A stretch of DNA of 64,000 nt, from positions 2,976,001 through 3,040,000 of the forward strand of contig CANUEZ040000129.1 in the NCBI GenBank assembly GCA_948099385.1, in the 5' to 3' direction. The notes beneath the pieces were generated by a model. That model was not told the origin of the DNA. It was given only the letters and a program-made list of their open reading frames with translations, and searched no databases. Shown in pieces: positions 53,925 through 64,000 of this stretch (position 1 is the stretch's first letter; each line of letters begins with the position of its first letter). Made by a program: the position numbers and the translations under genes. This stretch comes from Fasciola hepatica (lineage: Eukaryota > Platyhelminthes > Trematoda > Plagiorchiida > Fasciolidae).

Positions 53925-56900
53925 ATTACTTATCCTCCGAAACGGACCGCATAGAGTACCATCTGCAGCGGCTGTATGAAAAGGGGCTTCATGACATTGG
54001 TGACGAAAGACCATCGTTGTCAATTAGCTTTACAAACGGTGCGGCATGGCACTAGAGCCTCAAAAAACAGTTCGAGGTTCCCCTCCCATGGCGCACATCT
54101 GTCGACCCGTGGACTGACAACAGGAATTATGTTCTCCGACGATTACCAAGACTAAAAGAAAGCTTTATTCGAGACCAGGATCAGTGGGAACGATACGCGG
54201 AATTAATGAAGCGAAACGAAGCCCTCGGTTACGTTGAAAAGGTGCCTGCCAACACCGACGGCAAAAAGGGTATCTGGTACCTGTCTCACCACCCGGTCAT
54301 CAACCTCAAGAAACCCAAAAAACTGCGGGTGGTTTTCGACCGTGCGGCCAAGTTCCAGGGCAAGTCGTGAAAGAATTGCTTACTACAAGGGCCTGACTGG
54401 ACCACACCACTGGTCGAAGTTTTGTGCCGTTTCAGAGTGGGTAAAGTGGCTTTGTCCGCCGACATTAGGGAAATGTTCCATCAGGTGAAGATTCCGGTAG
54501 GAGAACGAGATGCTTTGCGTTTCCTGTGGTGGGAAGGGAGCGACCGGGACAACGCAGTGGTGAATTATAGAATGACCGTCCACCCCTTCGGAGCCATATC
54601 GTCACCATTTTGTGCCAACTACGCCCTCCGAGAATCAGCGAACAAACATGGCGATCTAGTCCATCGGACGGTGGTAGGTAGCTTCAGCAGGAACTTCTAC
54701 GTCACCGATTATCTTGGGTCATGCGATGATGTGGAATCAGCTCTAGAGCAGTTCAGGGGTCCGACAAGATTGCTGGAAGAGGGCGGCTTCCATCTAACAA
54801 AATGGATGTCGAACGCTTCAGAAGTACTAGAGGTCATTCTGTATCACGAAAAGGCCGAAAGGGTAAGAGATTTGGACGGCTGTCCACTTCCTATCGAAAG
54901 CACTTCAGGAATAGAATGGGATGCTGGAACAGACGACTTTGTTTTCGAGCCAAATGTTCCCGAGCTGCCAATAACCCGTCGTGGCATACAATCCGCGGTC
55001 TCTAGTCTGCTCGACCCGATCGGTTTCGTCTCACCATGGCTGCTAACCGGAAAGATCTTGCTGCAGCGGCTGTGCGTAAGAAAGTTGATTGGGACCAGTC
55101 ACTGGACCGAGAGAACCGGTTGGACTGGGAAGAATTTTTGAACACCTTGGAGATATTAGGGGACATAAGGATTCCACGATGTTTGACTCCTGGCCATACT
55201 ACGCGGACTGGCGAACTGCATGCCTTTTCCGATGCATCCGAAGTCGGTTATGGAGCTGTGGTGTACGGACGATGGTGCACAGGAGGTGGACAATATACTA
55301 CGAGAATCCTGTTCGCTAAAGCCAGCTTTGCTCCACTGAAGTCGGTCTCGATCCCACGCCTTGAACTCGGCGCAGCCGCGTTGGCAGTCAGGGTGGTGCA
55401 AGCGGTGAACAGATGTTTTGACCTCTACATCTGGTCGGTAAGCTTCTGGACGGATTCAACGATAGTACTTTACCATATTAACAACGTCCGGAGCCGGTTT
55501 AGTACTTTCGTTACTAACCGACTCACGATCATCCACGATGAATCGGCCACGAACCGGTGGAATCATGTCCGGTCTGGCGATAAGCCAACCGATCTGTGCT
55601 CCCTAGGTGCGGCCAACTTCAGACAACTAGACACGTGGACGAGAGGGCCAAACCTCCTGCAAGTGCCTAAACAGGACTGGCCCGAGTTCGAATTAAAACC
55701 TCCTGCGGAAGCAGAACTGGAGATCAAAGGCCTAGTGATGGTGGCCAACGTCGTCGAAGCGACGTCCATTCTATCGCGATTGGTCAGGTTTTCTTCCTGG
55801 ATGAAGACACTTCGTTCGTTAGTTTGGTAAACCAGGTTCAAGAGAAACTTACTGGTCATGAAAGGGCTACGGCCCTGAGGCCGGATACGGGTCGGCGCTA
55901 TAAGTCCCGATGGGTTACATGCTGCAGAATGCGATATTTTCAGAATGATACTACGCGAGGCTTTTGCCCGAGAACTCAAGAGGGCGGAAGAAGTGGGACC
56001 GATCAACAAAGAAACATCATCTCCAAGAGGCGAACTGGAGCCTTTAAACCCAAAACTCATTGATGGACTGCTGCGAGTGGATGGTAGGCTGACCAACGCC
56101 CACCTGAGCTTTGACTCAAAGTATCCTATACTGCTGCCCGCGAGACAACTTGTGGTAGAGCTAATGATCCGACACGTCCACGCCGTGGAGGGACATGCCC
56201 GGGAAAATTTACGTGACGAGCGTCACACGAAAGCGCCCTTGGTTGCTGAGAGGACGAGAGACTATAAAACGCGTAATCCGACGTTGTGCGCAATGTAGGA
56301 GACGCAATGCCACGGCGGGCAAACAACACATGGCACCGTTACCAGAATGCAGGGTGACTGCGGGCTGGTGGCCGTTCAGCGACTCCCGGATTGGACTATT
56401 TGGGGCCCTTGTGGATCAAGTGCAGGAAGAGATTAGAAAAGAGATATGGATGTATCATGACGTGCATGAAGTCGCGTGCGGTACACCTAGAAGTCGCACA
56501 TTCGATGATGACCGATTCGTTTCTACGGGCCTTGCAGAGATTTACCAACCGAAGAGGCGTACCGGCCGATATATACTCAGATAATGGATCGAACTTTGTG
56601 GGCGCTCAACGGGAATTGCAGCTTTGGCACAGGAACATAAACTGGGACGGAATGCAGGATCGAACCGTGGCCTACGGCATACGATGGCATTTTAACCCCC
56701 CACAGGCCAGCCACCAAGGCGGCGTATGGGAACGCATGATCCGGTCTGCCAGGCGGACACTGCTGTCAATCATGGAGCAGCAGCCGCCCGACGACGAGAC
56801 GCTGAACACCGCCATGACTGAGGTAGAGAGAATCCTGAACAACCACGCCCTGGTTCCAGTAATGAACGGCGACCCCACCCACCTGGCGCTCACCCTGAAC

Positions 56901-57300
56901 GACTCATTGACGTTAATGTCGAACGAGGGTTGCCAAGGGCCGGTAAACCTTCGTGGGAGCTACCTCCACGGATGGAAGCGGGCGAACTATCTTGCCAAGG
57001 TTTTCTGGAGGCGATGGCTGCGGGAGTACCTACCGGCTCTGCAGACTCGACAGAAGTGGCTGGTAAAAACAAGACCATTCAAGGTTGGGGATGTATTGAA
57101 GATCGCGGACAAACACGCACATTTCAGCACCTGTTCCTTGGGAGTAGTTATGGAAACCATCAAAAGCACTGAGGGAATGATAAGAACGATGAAGTTGAAG
57201 ACAGATAATGGAGTGCTCGTTCGTGGCATACGCAGTATTACCCCCTCGAGAGCGAAGGCGGAGAAGCTGATAACCCTGGGGCCCAGTAGACTGTTTCGCA
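53925..57300 (+). pseudogene. BEL2 pol pseudogene
   Basis: Lesions relative to BEL1: an 11-base deletion near 54020; TGA at 54368-54370; a 1-base deletion near 55074; TAA near 55828; TGA near 55875; 1-base insertions near 56207 and 56386; and a 1-base deletion near 57243. The RT active site reads NFYVTDYLG instead of YVDD, removing a catalytic aspartate. RNase H-like motifs (HAFSDAS, FWTDSTIVLYHINN) and the integrase DDE residues (LDYLGP, YSDNGSNF, GGVWERM) remain readable. The integrase block is open from 56391 to 57320. Confidence 0.9.
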
Positions 57301-57803
57301 CTAGTCGTCGAGGTGGGTAAAGAAACACCGCATAAGGAAGCAATCCCGAAACTCTGACGTATCGAACCATCATACACCCCGACGCACACTCACCTACATT
57401 GTACTGGTTATACCAAATGGTCTCCGTCAAACACGTCACAGTGCTCATAGTCTTTCGTTGACATTGCAGAGAGTCCTCCTTTGATGTGTGGTCATACTTG
57501 TGATTACATCATACACACACACACACGCTCAAGCAAGCTCATACAGCCAGGGCAGGACGGCCCTTCCAAGGACAACATCTATGTGCCCACCTCGCGCCCG
57601 CCGGCGGTCATTTGTTCTCGTGGAAGATGTAGACTAGCCTCGCGTTTGTGTAGCCAACGGATTAGGTGCGACCATGAGTAGAACGTTGACGATGAGCCTT
57701 AGGCGCGCGCACTGACAGCAGGGCCTAGGTAGGTAGGAAGAATCAGCACCTTTATACCAAACCTTTGACTCTGCTAAGGATTCAGGAGGATTTTGGTGGG
57801 CAG
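57301..57803 (+). other. BEL2 3' non-coding region
   Basis: It matches the BEL1 3' region but has only one TTCGTTGACATTGCAGA unit (57441-57530), followed by a CA tract. It is shorter than in BEL1. The primer-like stretch GGAGGATTTTGGTGGGCAG lies directly before the LTR. Confidence 0.75.
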
Positions 57804-58180
57804 CATGACGACTGGCCGTGGAAAATCTCCCTAAAACCCTTGCATTTCAGTGTTTCTCTTCATATCACTCACTTGCTTACACTATTGACGTATCTTTACG
57901 AACTGTTTGTTCTTATGGACGGATTATTGTTTGTTCGCGCCCAGAGCGCTACTTTGTCACATCCTTGTTATGGACCTGCGTGACGCACGTGCTCCTTGCT
58001 CACACGCTGCAATTTGGTTTCTCGTTTGTTGAGTCCTTGTGATCGCATTATTGAGGTTTGTATCTTTCTGGTATCATTGTTCATTCGATAATCTAGTATG
58101 GTAGAATATCACAGATAATCGCTTTTTGATTTCGGGATCCGTTGCGAGTTTGGCTACGCATTGCTCGAACGTGTGTTACG
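57804..58180 (+). repeat. BEL2 3' LTR
   Basis: It is 377 bp, from CATGACGACTGG to GTGTGTTACG. Its start and end differ from the 5' LTR, but the centre is identical. It is followed by the duplicated bases GTTAG. Confidence 0.88.
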
Positions 58181-59600
58181 GTTAGTCCCTGGCTGGAGGG
58201 AATGCGAGCGGCTTCCCTGGTCCAGATGACAGTTGAAGCGTCAAAATCTACCAGTAACAAGAAGTCGGTAAGGCGACAACTGGCTGCCTGGCCTTACAGC
58301 TCTTCTGTGAGACTGAAAAGTCCATCAAAATGGTGTGTGGAGAACGATAGATCACACCCACTAGGAGAAATATATGAGGAGGAGGTTCTATCCTCACCCA
58401 TAAAGAGTCAATAAGGTGAGTTTTTTAAAAAACTAATAAATGGAATGCGAAATAAGACTACGGCTGTGATACAGAACCATTTCACCGGTTTTGCCTCTTA
58501 AGAGATCCTTTCGGAATGAGGTGTGTCCAGCGATAGTAATTTCGACATCTAGGTTATCTGGGGTGGGCCAAGTTTCTGCTGTTGCTAGGATGTAGCGTTA
58601 CCTCATAGCCTCCAGCAGCCTCAGTTCTAGTATCTTATTAGAGATGCTCAGGCAGTTGGTAGGGATCCATGTAGGAGGGCGCCTAGTAGGGTTGAGAAGA
58701 TTGATGTCTACTTTTGGAGCGAAGAGGCCTGATTGGCGATCTTTTGGGAGCTTTTTGATGTTTGATTCCGTCCGTTGAGCTTTTGTGGGAACTTCGCCCT
58801 TTCTGCGGTTACTTCACCGGAGGTCACTTCCGAGGGACGGGCCTGTGTTAATGTTGAGTGAGAAGAACCTAGGGAATAGAACGAATTACTGGGCGTTTTT
58901 AGGGTATAAGAAGGAGAAGCCTGCAAGAGGAGTTCCTGCCGAGGCCAAGTCGGCTTTGGGAACACGGAGGCGGTGGATGTGCTAGTGATGCAAACCACAA
59001 AGTAACGGCCCAGTAACCTGGCCTTTTCTGCTCAAATCTCGGAACCTCACATTTCTTGAAGGCTGGGCTAGGCTCCGTGGGGCTAAGGGTGATGTTTTCT
59101 TGCCTCCCTGTCAGCTTTCCAGGGGCTTTTTGCATTCTCAGCAGTCGCGCCGATCATTATTCTTTGAAGCCGGCTTTTTGATTCCTCCGGGTTCTAGTTT
59201 AAAGCTCTGAGCGTCAAAGGCTCGGCTGGTGCCTGAGCCGCGGGGGAAGAGGATCAAGGGAGTACCAAGGGGCACTGGGGGATGAGCTTGCAGCATATTC
59301 AACCGTTAACACGGGGCTTCAATCTGTCTTACAGGCCGGTTAGGACAGTTCAGGGGGAGGAGGAAGGCACGGGGTGGCTGCTATTTTTTGGGGATTCCCA
59401 GTTTCTGTGCTGCTAACTAGTTTTCGAGTGGCTCCCTCGCTCAGTTTTGGACAGTAGTCTTCGGAAGTTGTGATGGTAACTGCCAAGGTTCCTCGCATGA
59501 CTTGAAGCAAGATCGGAGTGTGCAGCTCATGCATACATAGAGAACTGAACAGAACTATATTAAGAATGTACAAAGCAGAGTAAGATGGGAAGTCACACTA
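58181..59600 (-). mobile_element. CR1-type element copy B, 5' part
   Basis: Near 58600-58440 on the minus strand the frame reads ILATAETWPTPDNLDVEI and IAGHTSFRKDLLRGKTGEM, which are endonuclease strands with the TETW-type catalytic glutamate. Upstream (about 58700-58600) is LSISNKILELRLLEAM, the start of the endonuclease. The region 58700-59135 is Ser/Thr/Pro-rich and may be the end of ORF1 or a leader. It joins the RT pieces on the far side of BEL2, in the same orientation. Confidence 0.55.
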
Positions 59601-61584
59601 GATTTGTCATCGGGTAGGATGAACATAACATGATTTACCCGGGAATAAAGGAATATCAGGGCCGTTGGAGGAAAATATATGAAAATCATTGATTTCTGGT
59701 GCTAGTCTGACCAGGTCCAGAGTGCAGGTTCGGTTAGGACTGCTGTACTTTCTGTTGTGTTCGTAGAAATCTACGGGGAAAAACAGAGTTAGAAAACTTA
59801 GTGAGGCCTCTTCTTGCCTTTACTGAGAGTAACCACCCCAGTGTTATAAGCTGGGACTCTATTCATTTCTGGCTCCATCTCTGGATCACACGTATTTGTT
59901 AGCGTCACTTCTCCAGCCCGCTGGTAGGTCTCCCACCAGTACTCGCCTTAGAAGTTGCCCAGGATACACAAGCTGCTCAGACACCCACTGCATACAGTCC
60001 AAATGTCGACCCCATTCGAGGGGGGATGACGGAGGATCCCTTCCAAACCACTTCACAACTCGTCTTTTACTGTGTAACTGACCTATCAAGCTGGTGACAA
60101 ACTGCCTGTTAAATTGATACACGTTATTGATATATGCACTGGTGTGCAAGGGTGGATGCTGGTCCAGTAACTCTGGGGAGGGAAGGTCCTTAGCCTTGGT
60201 GACCCATGACTAGTTAATCTTTGGGTTTCGTAGCTGGCTTACGCGGTTTTGGTTTTGCATATTTTTCACTTCTTTCCCCTTTTCGTCCAAGTGCATCTTT
60301 TGTTTTCTCCCTCTTTTTTCACTCCCCGCAAAAGTACACTCCTTTCGCTTTTCTCCTTTTTTGGTTTTTATAACTTTTCAACAATTTTCAATGCTATCAT
60401 TCTTCCTTCCCCCTACCGGTTTTCATTCTTTATCTTTCGATTTTCCTCATCGTTTATATTTTCCTTCATGTTATATCGTTTCATTTCTCATTACTCTCTC
60501 CCATTTCCCCCGTTTCATTTTTATGGTCCTTCCAGCTTTCCGAAGCGTGCCATGCTGACCCCTCATTCAGCTCTCATTGTTGTCTGTTCAAGTAGTTTTC
60601 GCCAGAAGCGAGAAGGATAATGTTCAGCCGCCTTGCTCACATGGTTTCTAAGCTTTAAGTGTGATCGGTGTCTGTGCTACGCTTTGGCGTCAATCCCTTC
60701 TGATTCTCAGCGTAATGTGCAATATGCAAACACTTTTTATCTGTCAGGTGGAGGGTAGATAGGAAATACGAAGCACGTGGCAGCTCCACTCCAAAATTGC
60801 GTCGTGTTCGGACTACCTATGATTCTCAAAGCCACAAACGAAATTCTTTCAATTCAGCGTCATACCAATCAAAGCTACCTCTATTCATTACCAAAACATC
60901 GTACGGGTGGCTTTGCTCCGAATGCTGCAATTGAAGTTGCGAACGTGGTTCTTGGGTGATGCGCCGCAACACTCTTCTTAAGTTGCCTTTTGTACGACTG
61001 ATTTCAGGTCTGTTTAACCACGGGCGGTGGTAGCAAATATCACGGCCAGCAGATACGTACCGAGAAACGGTAGCTTCTGGCTCTCGGCCGTGGAAGTTGC
61101 AGATCCAGCCTAAGGGGGTAACCAGGCAGTGACAAAGTGGGCGCTAATACCAACAGGCGCTGATTCAGGTGCTCCTGCACAATAAGGGTATCCCTCAGCA
61201 GTAATGACTTCCTCTTAACTATCGTTACGGAATGCTATATAAATTCATGGGAGTCTGTCGGGATAGGGTATGTTCCTCCGGCCCGGTACGCTTTTCATGG
61301 CCCTTCAGTTTCTCTACTATCTGGCCACAGCACAGGCCAGAATACCGGAGTGTGTACCTCCAGGCCGGGCCTGATGAGTGTGGAAAGTTTACTTTTGAGG
61401 ACCTACTTCGGAAGGAAACTACTTCGTTCAGTCAAGTTTCAAACTTTCCGAATTAGAAGCCATGGGACACCTCCTGTATAAACCTCATTACAGCCCGCTC
61501 TGAGTCACGGCCTCGCGATGGAAACCTGCGCCAAATCAGCTTCTGGCACATATCAAATTACCTTTTGGACAGTCCATAATTTAC
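59601..61584. other. Unassigned DNA
   Basis: No domain motifs on either strand. It contains the pyrimidine-rich stretch at 60245-60540. Confidence 0.4.
60245..60540. repeat. Pyrimidine-rich stretch
   Basis: About 300 bases are dominated by T and C on the plus strand (CTTTTCTCCTTTTTTGG-like runs). It encodes Phe/Ser-rich peptides by composition only. It could be a decayed polypyrimidine repeat or an intronic tract. Confidence 0.6.
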
Positions 61585-62640
61585 ATCTTTCACCTTTCGG
61601 CTGGCAGTGAGTTCCACACCTTGTTTACCCTCCTGGAAAGACGGTGGACCAAGGGTAGCCCGGGAGATTGTGGCTCAGCGGGGGTTATTGAGTGCTCCCT
61701 GTGCACGAATGGCCAAGAATGAGGAATTCTGCCAGCAACTCGGCTCTCTTTTCGCCTGGGAGCATCGGTCGGATGCATATCAGGCCACCTATCACGCTTT
61801 GACAAGATTCCGGAAACAGACTTGCTAACTATGCTTGTCTGTCTTACCTGATCCCCCTTTTTCCATGGACGAGACGAGCTGCGGCTCCCTAGATGCTCTT
61901 CAGAATCGCAAATTTAGCAGCCGCGCGAGGGAACACAGCCACCCCAGTAAACTCTGGTCATTGATGTACCTTTGAGACATACAGGAGCTTGGAGGCACCG
62001 TAAGCTAGCCCCCTCCCCAAAGTTTGACAGTTGGCACCTCAAATGCCCCACTCCTAAATATATCTTGCCAAGGTGACCTCGGATTCTGAACTCATGGACA
62101 CTACCTCTTCTGATTCTGTCTTACCGATGGACATTCGAAGGGTTGGTACCCGGAAAGAGTGGGTGTCTTCCGGACTCATTATCCCTAGTTGCGTCTGAGC
62201 GAACTCTTGAACGCTGATTGCATGAGAAAAAGCGTTAAACTACAGCTTTGTTGTGTTCAAACCCTCCTTAAGTGCCACACGATCCGCTGTAGTTTTGATC
62301 GCGTGCCAAAATTTGATATTGTTGGCGTAGATCAGACAGAGGGCCATCGGGCCCCATCGCAAACCGTTTAGGATCCCAGGAAAAACTAAAGGCCTAAGGC
62401 CAAGCCTTGTGGTACTCAGCAGGAAGCCTCATGCCGCTTAGAGCATGACGAAGCAAGATTCACAAAGAGAGACCTCCCCTTCGGGTAGACGGCAGTCTAC
62501 TTGAGTAACTGTTCGGTCACTCCTTAAAATCTGAACTGCCGGAACAAACGGTGGTTCGGCTCTATTTGGAACACTTTGCTGAGGTCGTCATGCGCAAATT
62601 CGGTAGAGCAGCCCCCTACTGTAGCACATGCCGTATGTCT
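61585..62640 (-). pseudogene. CR1-type RT and C-terminal remnant (copy C)
   Basis: The C-terminal end (61590-61805) has PLVHRLSRRVNKVWNSLPAER, the WNSLP motif of CR1-type tails. Upstream on the same strand (about 62450-62250) is a decayed RT piece with LRPLVFPGI in place of LGPLLF and LIYANNIKFWHAIKTTADR, where YADD has become YANN. Many stops are present. It is separate from copies A and B. Confidence 0.55.
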
Positions 62641-63630
62641 GAGCATATGCAGAGGGTTTGGCAGACACGATCGGCCATTTCTTCACTTCGTCTTCAATGA
62701 AAGAATTTATCGGTAGTGCGGCCTCTTACATTTCAGCAAGTTTTTAGACTTCAGTGTTCCGCATTAGTGAGCCGAAGAAATCTTCAATATAAGCCGCCTT
62801 ACAACACTGTACAAGTGTGGTTTCAGGAAAAGAATCACACGATTTTTCAAAACGAAAAGTTATCCTGCTTCCGCTTAGAGAATGAATCGCACAACTCATC
62901 GAAAATCCCCGCCGTGTGCAAGCATTAAACTAAGTATAATCGAAACGGATAATAGGACCCAGACGGCAATATGGAACACTTTGAGCAATACGTAGCCAAA
63001 TTTGCATGAATCCCGAAACAAAAACAAGATTGATCTGTAACTTTCACACTATTGAACTATTGAATTGACAATATCATAGAATATATGCAAACCTGGGATG
63101 TGCGGCCACAAAGGCTCAACAACGAGAACAAAGTTCACGACGCGTGGCACACAAGCACATGAGTCATGCGGGTCCAAGGTGGGATGTGACAAAAAAGCGC
63201 ACTGGACGAGAATACACAGGGATTAGTTAGTGGGGACATAAGTTGTACGAAACACGCAAATAATGTATGCGGGGAAGTAACCTCACAAAATCAAGTTATT
63301 ACAGTACCTTCGAAGGGCTTTCTTTAACCCGTCTTTACAGGCTGTTCGCCCAGTTTTTCTAGGGCCCTGGACTGGGACAAGAAAAGTAGACGAAGGGAGT
63401 ATTTTCGGAGATTCTTCAAAGAAAAACGGAAGAGAGGATCTTCCGCCGTTGTGCCCCAGCCTGAAGAGGTTTGCAGGATCACTGTCCATTGATGGGCTCC
63501 AGCCGATGCAAAATCTGCATCTAGGACGGAACTTACGAAGGTGTGAAGGATAGAGGCAGTGGAAGATTTGAAAGGATGTTGATATGAGAGCAGCAGGTTG
63601 ACTGGAAGTCAAAAGGTTAATGACGAATTA
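62641..63630. other. Unassigned DNA
   Basis: Short reading frames only. The part near 63300-63630 may be 3' untranslated sequence of the CR1-like fragment that follows on the minus strand, by position only. Confidence 0.4.
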
Positions 63631-63960
63631 TCAAGAAGGAAAGTGGAGAAAAAAGAAAGAAAGGCCGAGGACAAGGGTTGAATGAGGAACTGCAAAAGTG
63701 AAAATGGCATCTAGGTTAGAAGTAAAAATAATGACAAGTAGGGCGGCTACCTGTCCGCTGGTTTTGGCATGCAAGCCCCAGTCGGGGTCCATCCGAGGCT
63801 CAAACTCCGCGACAGTTTTAGCTATTATTACTTCCATTGGAAGCCGGCTCCAACCATTTACGACACTGAGGACGAGAGACTTTTCTTCCGAGATACTCAA
63901 AGCCCTCTCTCTCATCAACTTTGGTGTGTGGTTTTGGTGGCCGCACGACCATAGAGGTTC
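63631..63960 (-). pseudogene. CR1/Jockey-type C-terminal fragment
   Basis: The minus-strand frame reads LVLSVVNGWSRLPMEVIIAK and TVAEFEPRMDPDWG. This matches the pattern VV..WN.LP.EVV.A.SV..FK..LD that ends CR1-type polyproteins. The Asn of the WN motif has been replaced. It continues in frame into sequence that is probably untranslated. The 5' part lies beyond the window or is lost. Confidence 0.5.
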
Positions 63961-64000
63961 AACAGCTGTGAACCCAACCCCTGGGGATCAACGTGACCAC

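Larger units (their letters stand above)
51684..58180 (+). mobile_element. BEL/Pao retrotransposon BEL2, full length but broken
   Basis: Two 377-bp LTRs flank gag-protease and pol regions closely related to BEL1. The bases before (51679-51683) and after (58181-58185) are both GTTAG, a perfect 5-bp target duplication. The start codon of gag is lost. Several stops and indels break both frames. The terminal dinucleotides have mutated (CG at the left end of the 5' LTR, and a CG end on the 3' LTR). It is inserted in a CR1-type element. It is older than BEL1 and unable to make its own proteins. Confidence 0.92.

Noticed and set aside
60249..60620. Phe/Ser-rich frame resembling a membrane protein
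   Set aside because: The composition follows from the pyrimidine-rich DNA; no start context, domain or neighbour supports a gene.
63960..64000. Possible 5' start of another non-LTR element at the window edge
   Set aside because: Too short to recognise; the window ends there.

Overview
This 64 kb window is eukaryotic (metazoan) DNA made almost entirely of transposable elements and non-coding sequence. I found no host protein gene, no rRNA and no credible functional tRNA. The mix of BEL/Pao LTR retrotransposons, RTE-type and CR1-type non-LTR retrotransposons and a tRNA-derived SINE fits an invertebrate genome. A parasitic flatworm (digenean trematode) is my best guess from general knowledge of such repeat landscapes; the sequence does not prove it.

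Layout. 1-7.6 kb: low-information DNA with two adjacent SINE copies near 4 kb. 7.6-11 kb: one SINE and remnants of two RTE-type families, one on each strand. 11-17.5 kb: mostly unannotatable, with a tRNA-like repeat, a disrupted SINE and a long TA tract. 17.5-25.6 kb: minus-strand RTE elements, one almost full length with its (TTCAG)n-type 3' tail. 26-36.1 kb: SINEs flanking a TA-rich tract, then two tandem minus-strand RTE copies. The second copy carries a probable solo LTR and a separate 613-bp insertion. 36.6-37.4 kb: a long fold-back element with arms of about 340 bp and almost no spacer. 38-41.8 kb: a CR1-type element (minus strand). 42.4-49.1 kb: a structurally intact BEL/Pao element (BEL1) with LTRs that read as identical and a perfect 5-bp target duplication. 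49.1-59.6 kb: a decayed CR1-type element on the minus strand, split by a second, broken BEL element (BEL2, 51.7-58.2 kb) that also has a perfect 5-bp duplication. 59.6-64 kb: CR1 remnants and unassigned DNA.

How it works together. BEL1 encodes Gag with zinc knuckles and an aspartic protease, then RT-RNase H-integrase in a second overlapping frame (-1 relative). BEL2 has the same frame arrangement but many lesions, including loss of an RT active-site aspartate. The RTE copies encode an APE-type endonuclease and an RT. The SINE encodes no protein and would depend on an RT supplied by another element. The most notable observations are the fold-back element, the shared -1 frame step in the BEL family, signs of patchy sequence exchange between the BEL copies and between BEL2's LTRs, and a GNRA-type hairpin at the SINE 3' end.
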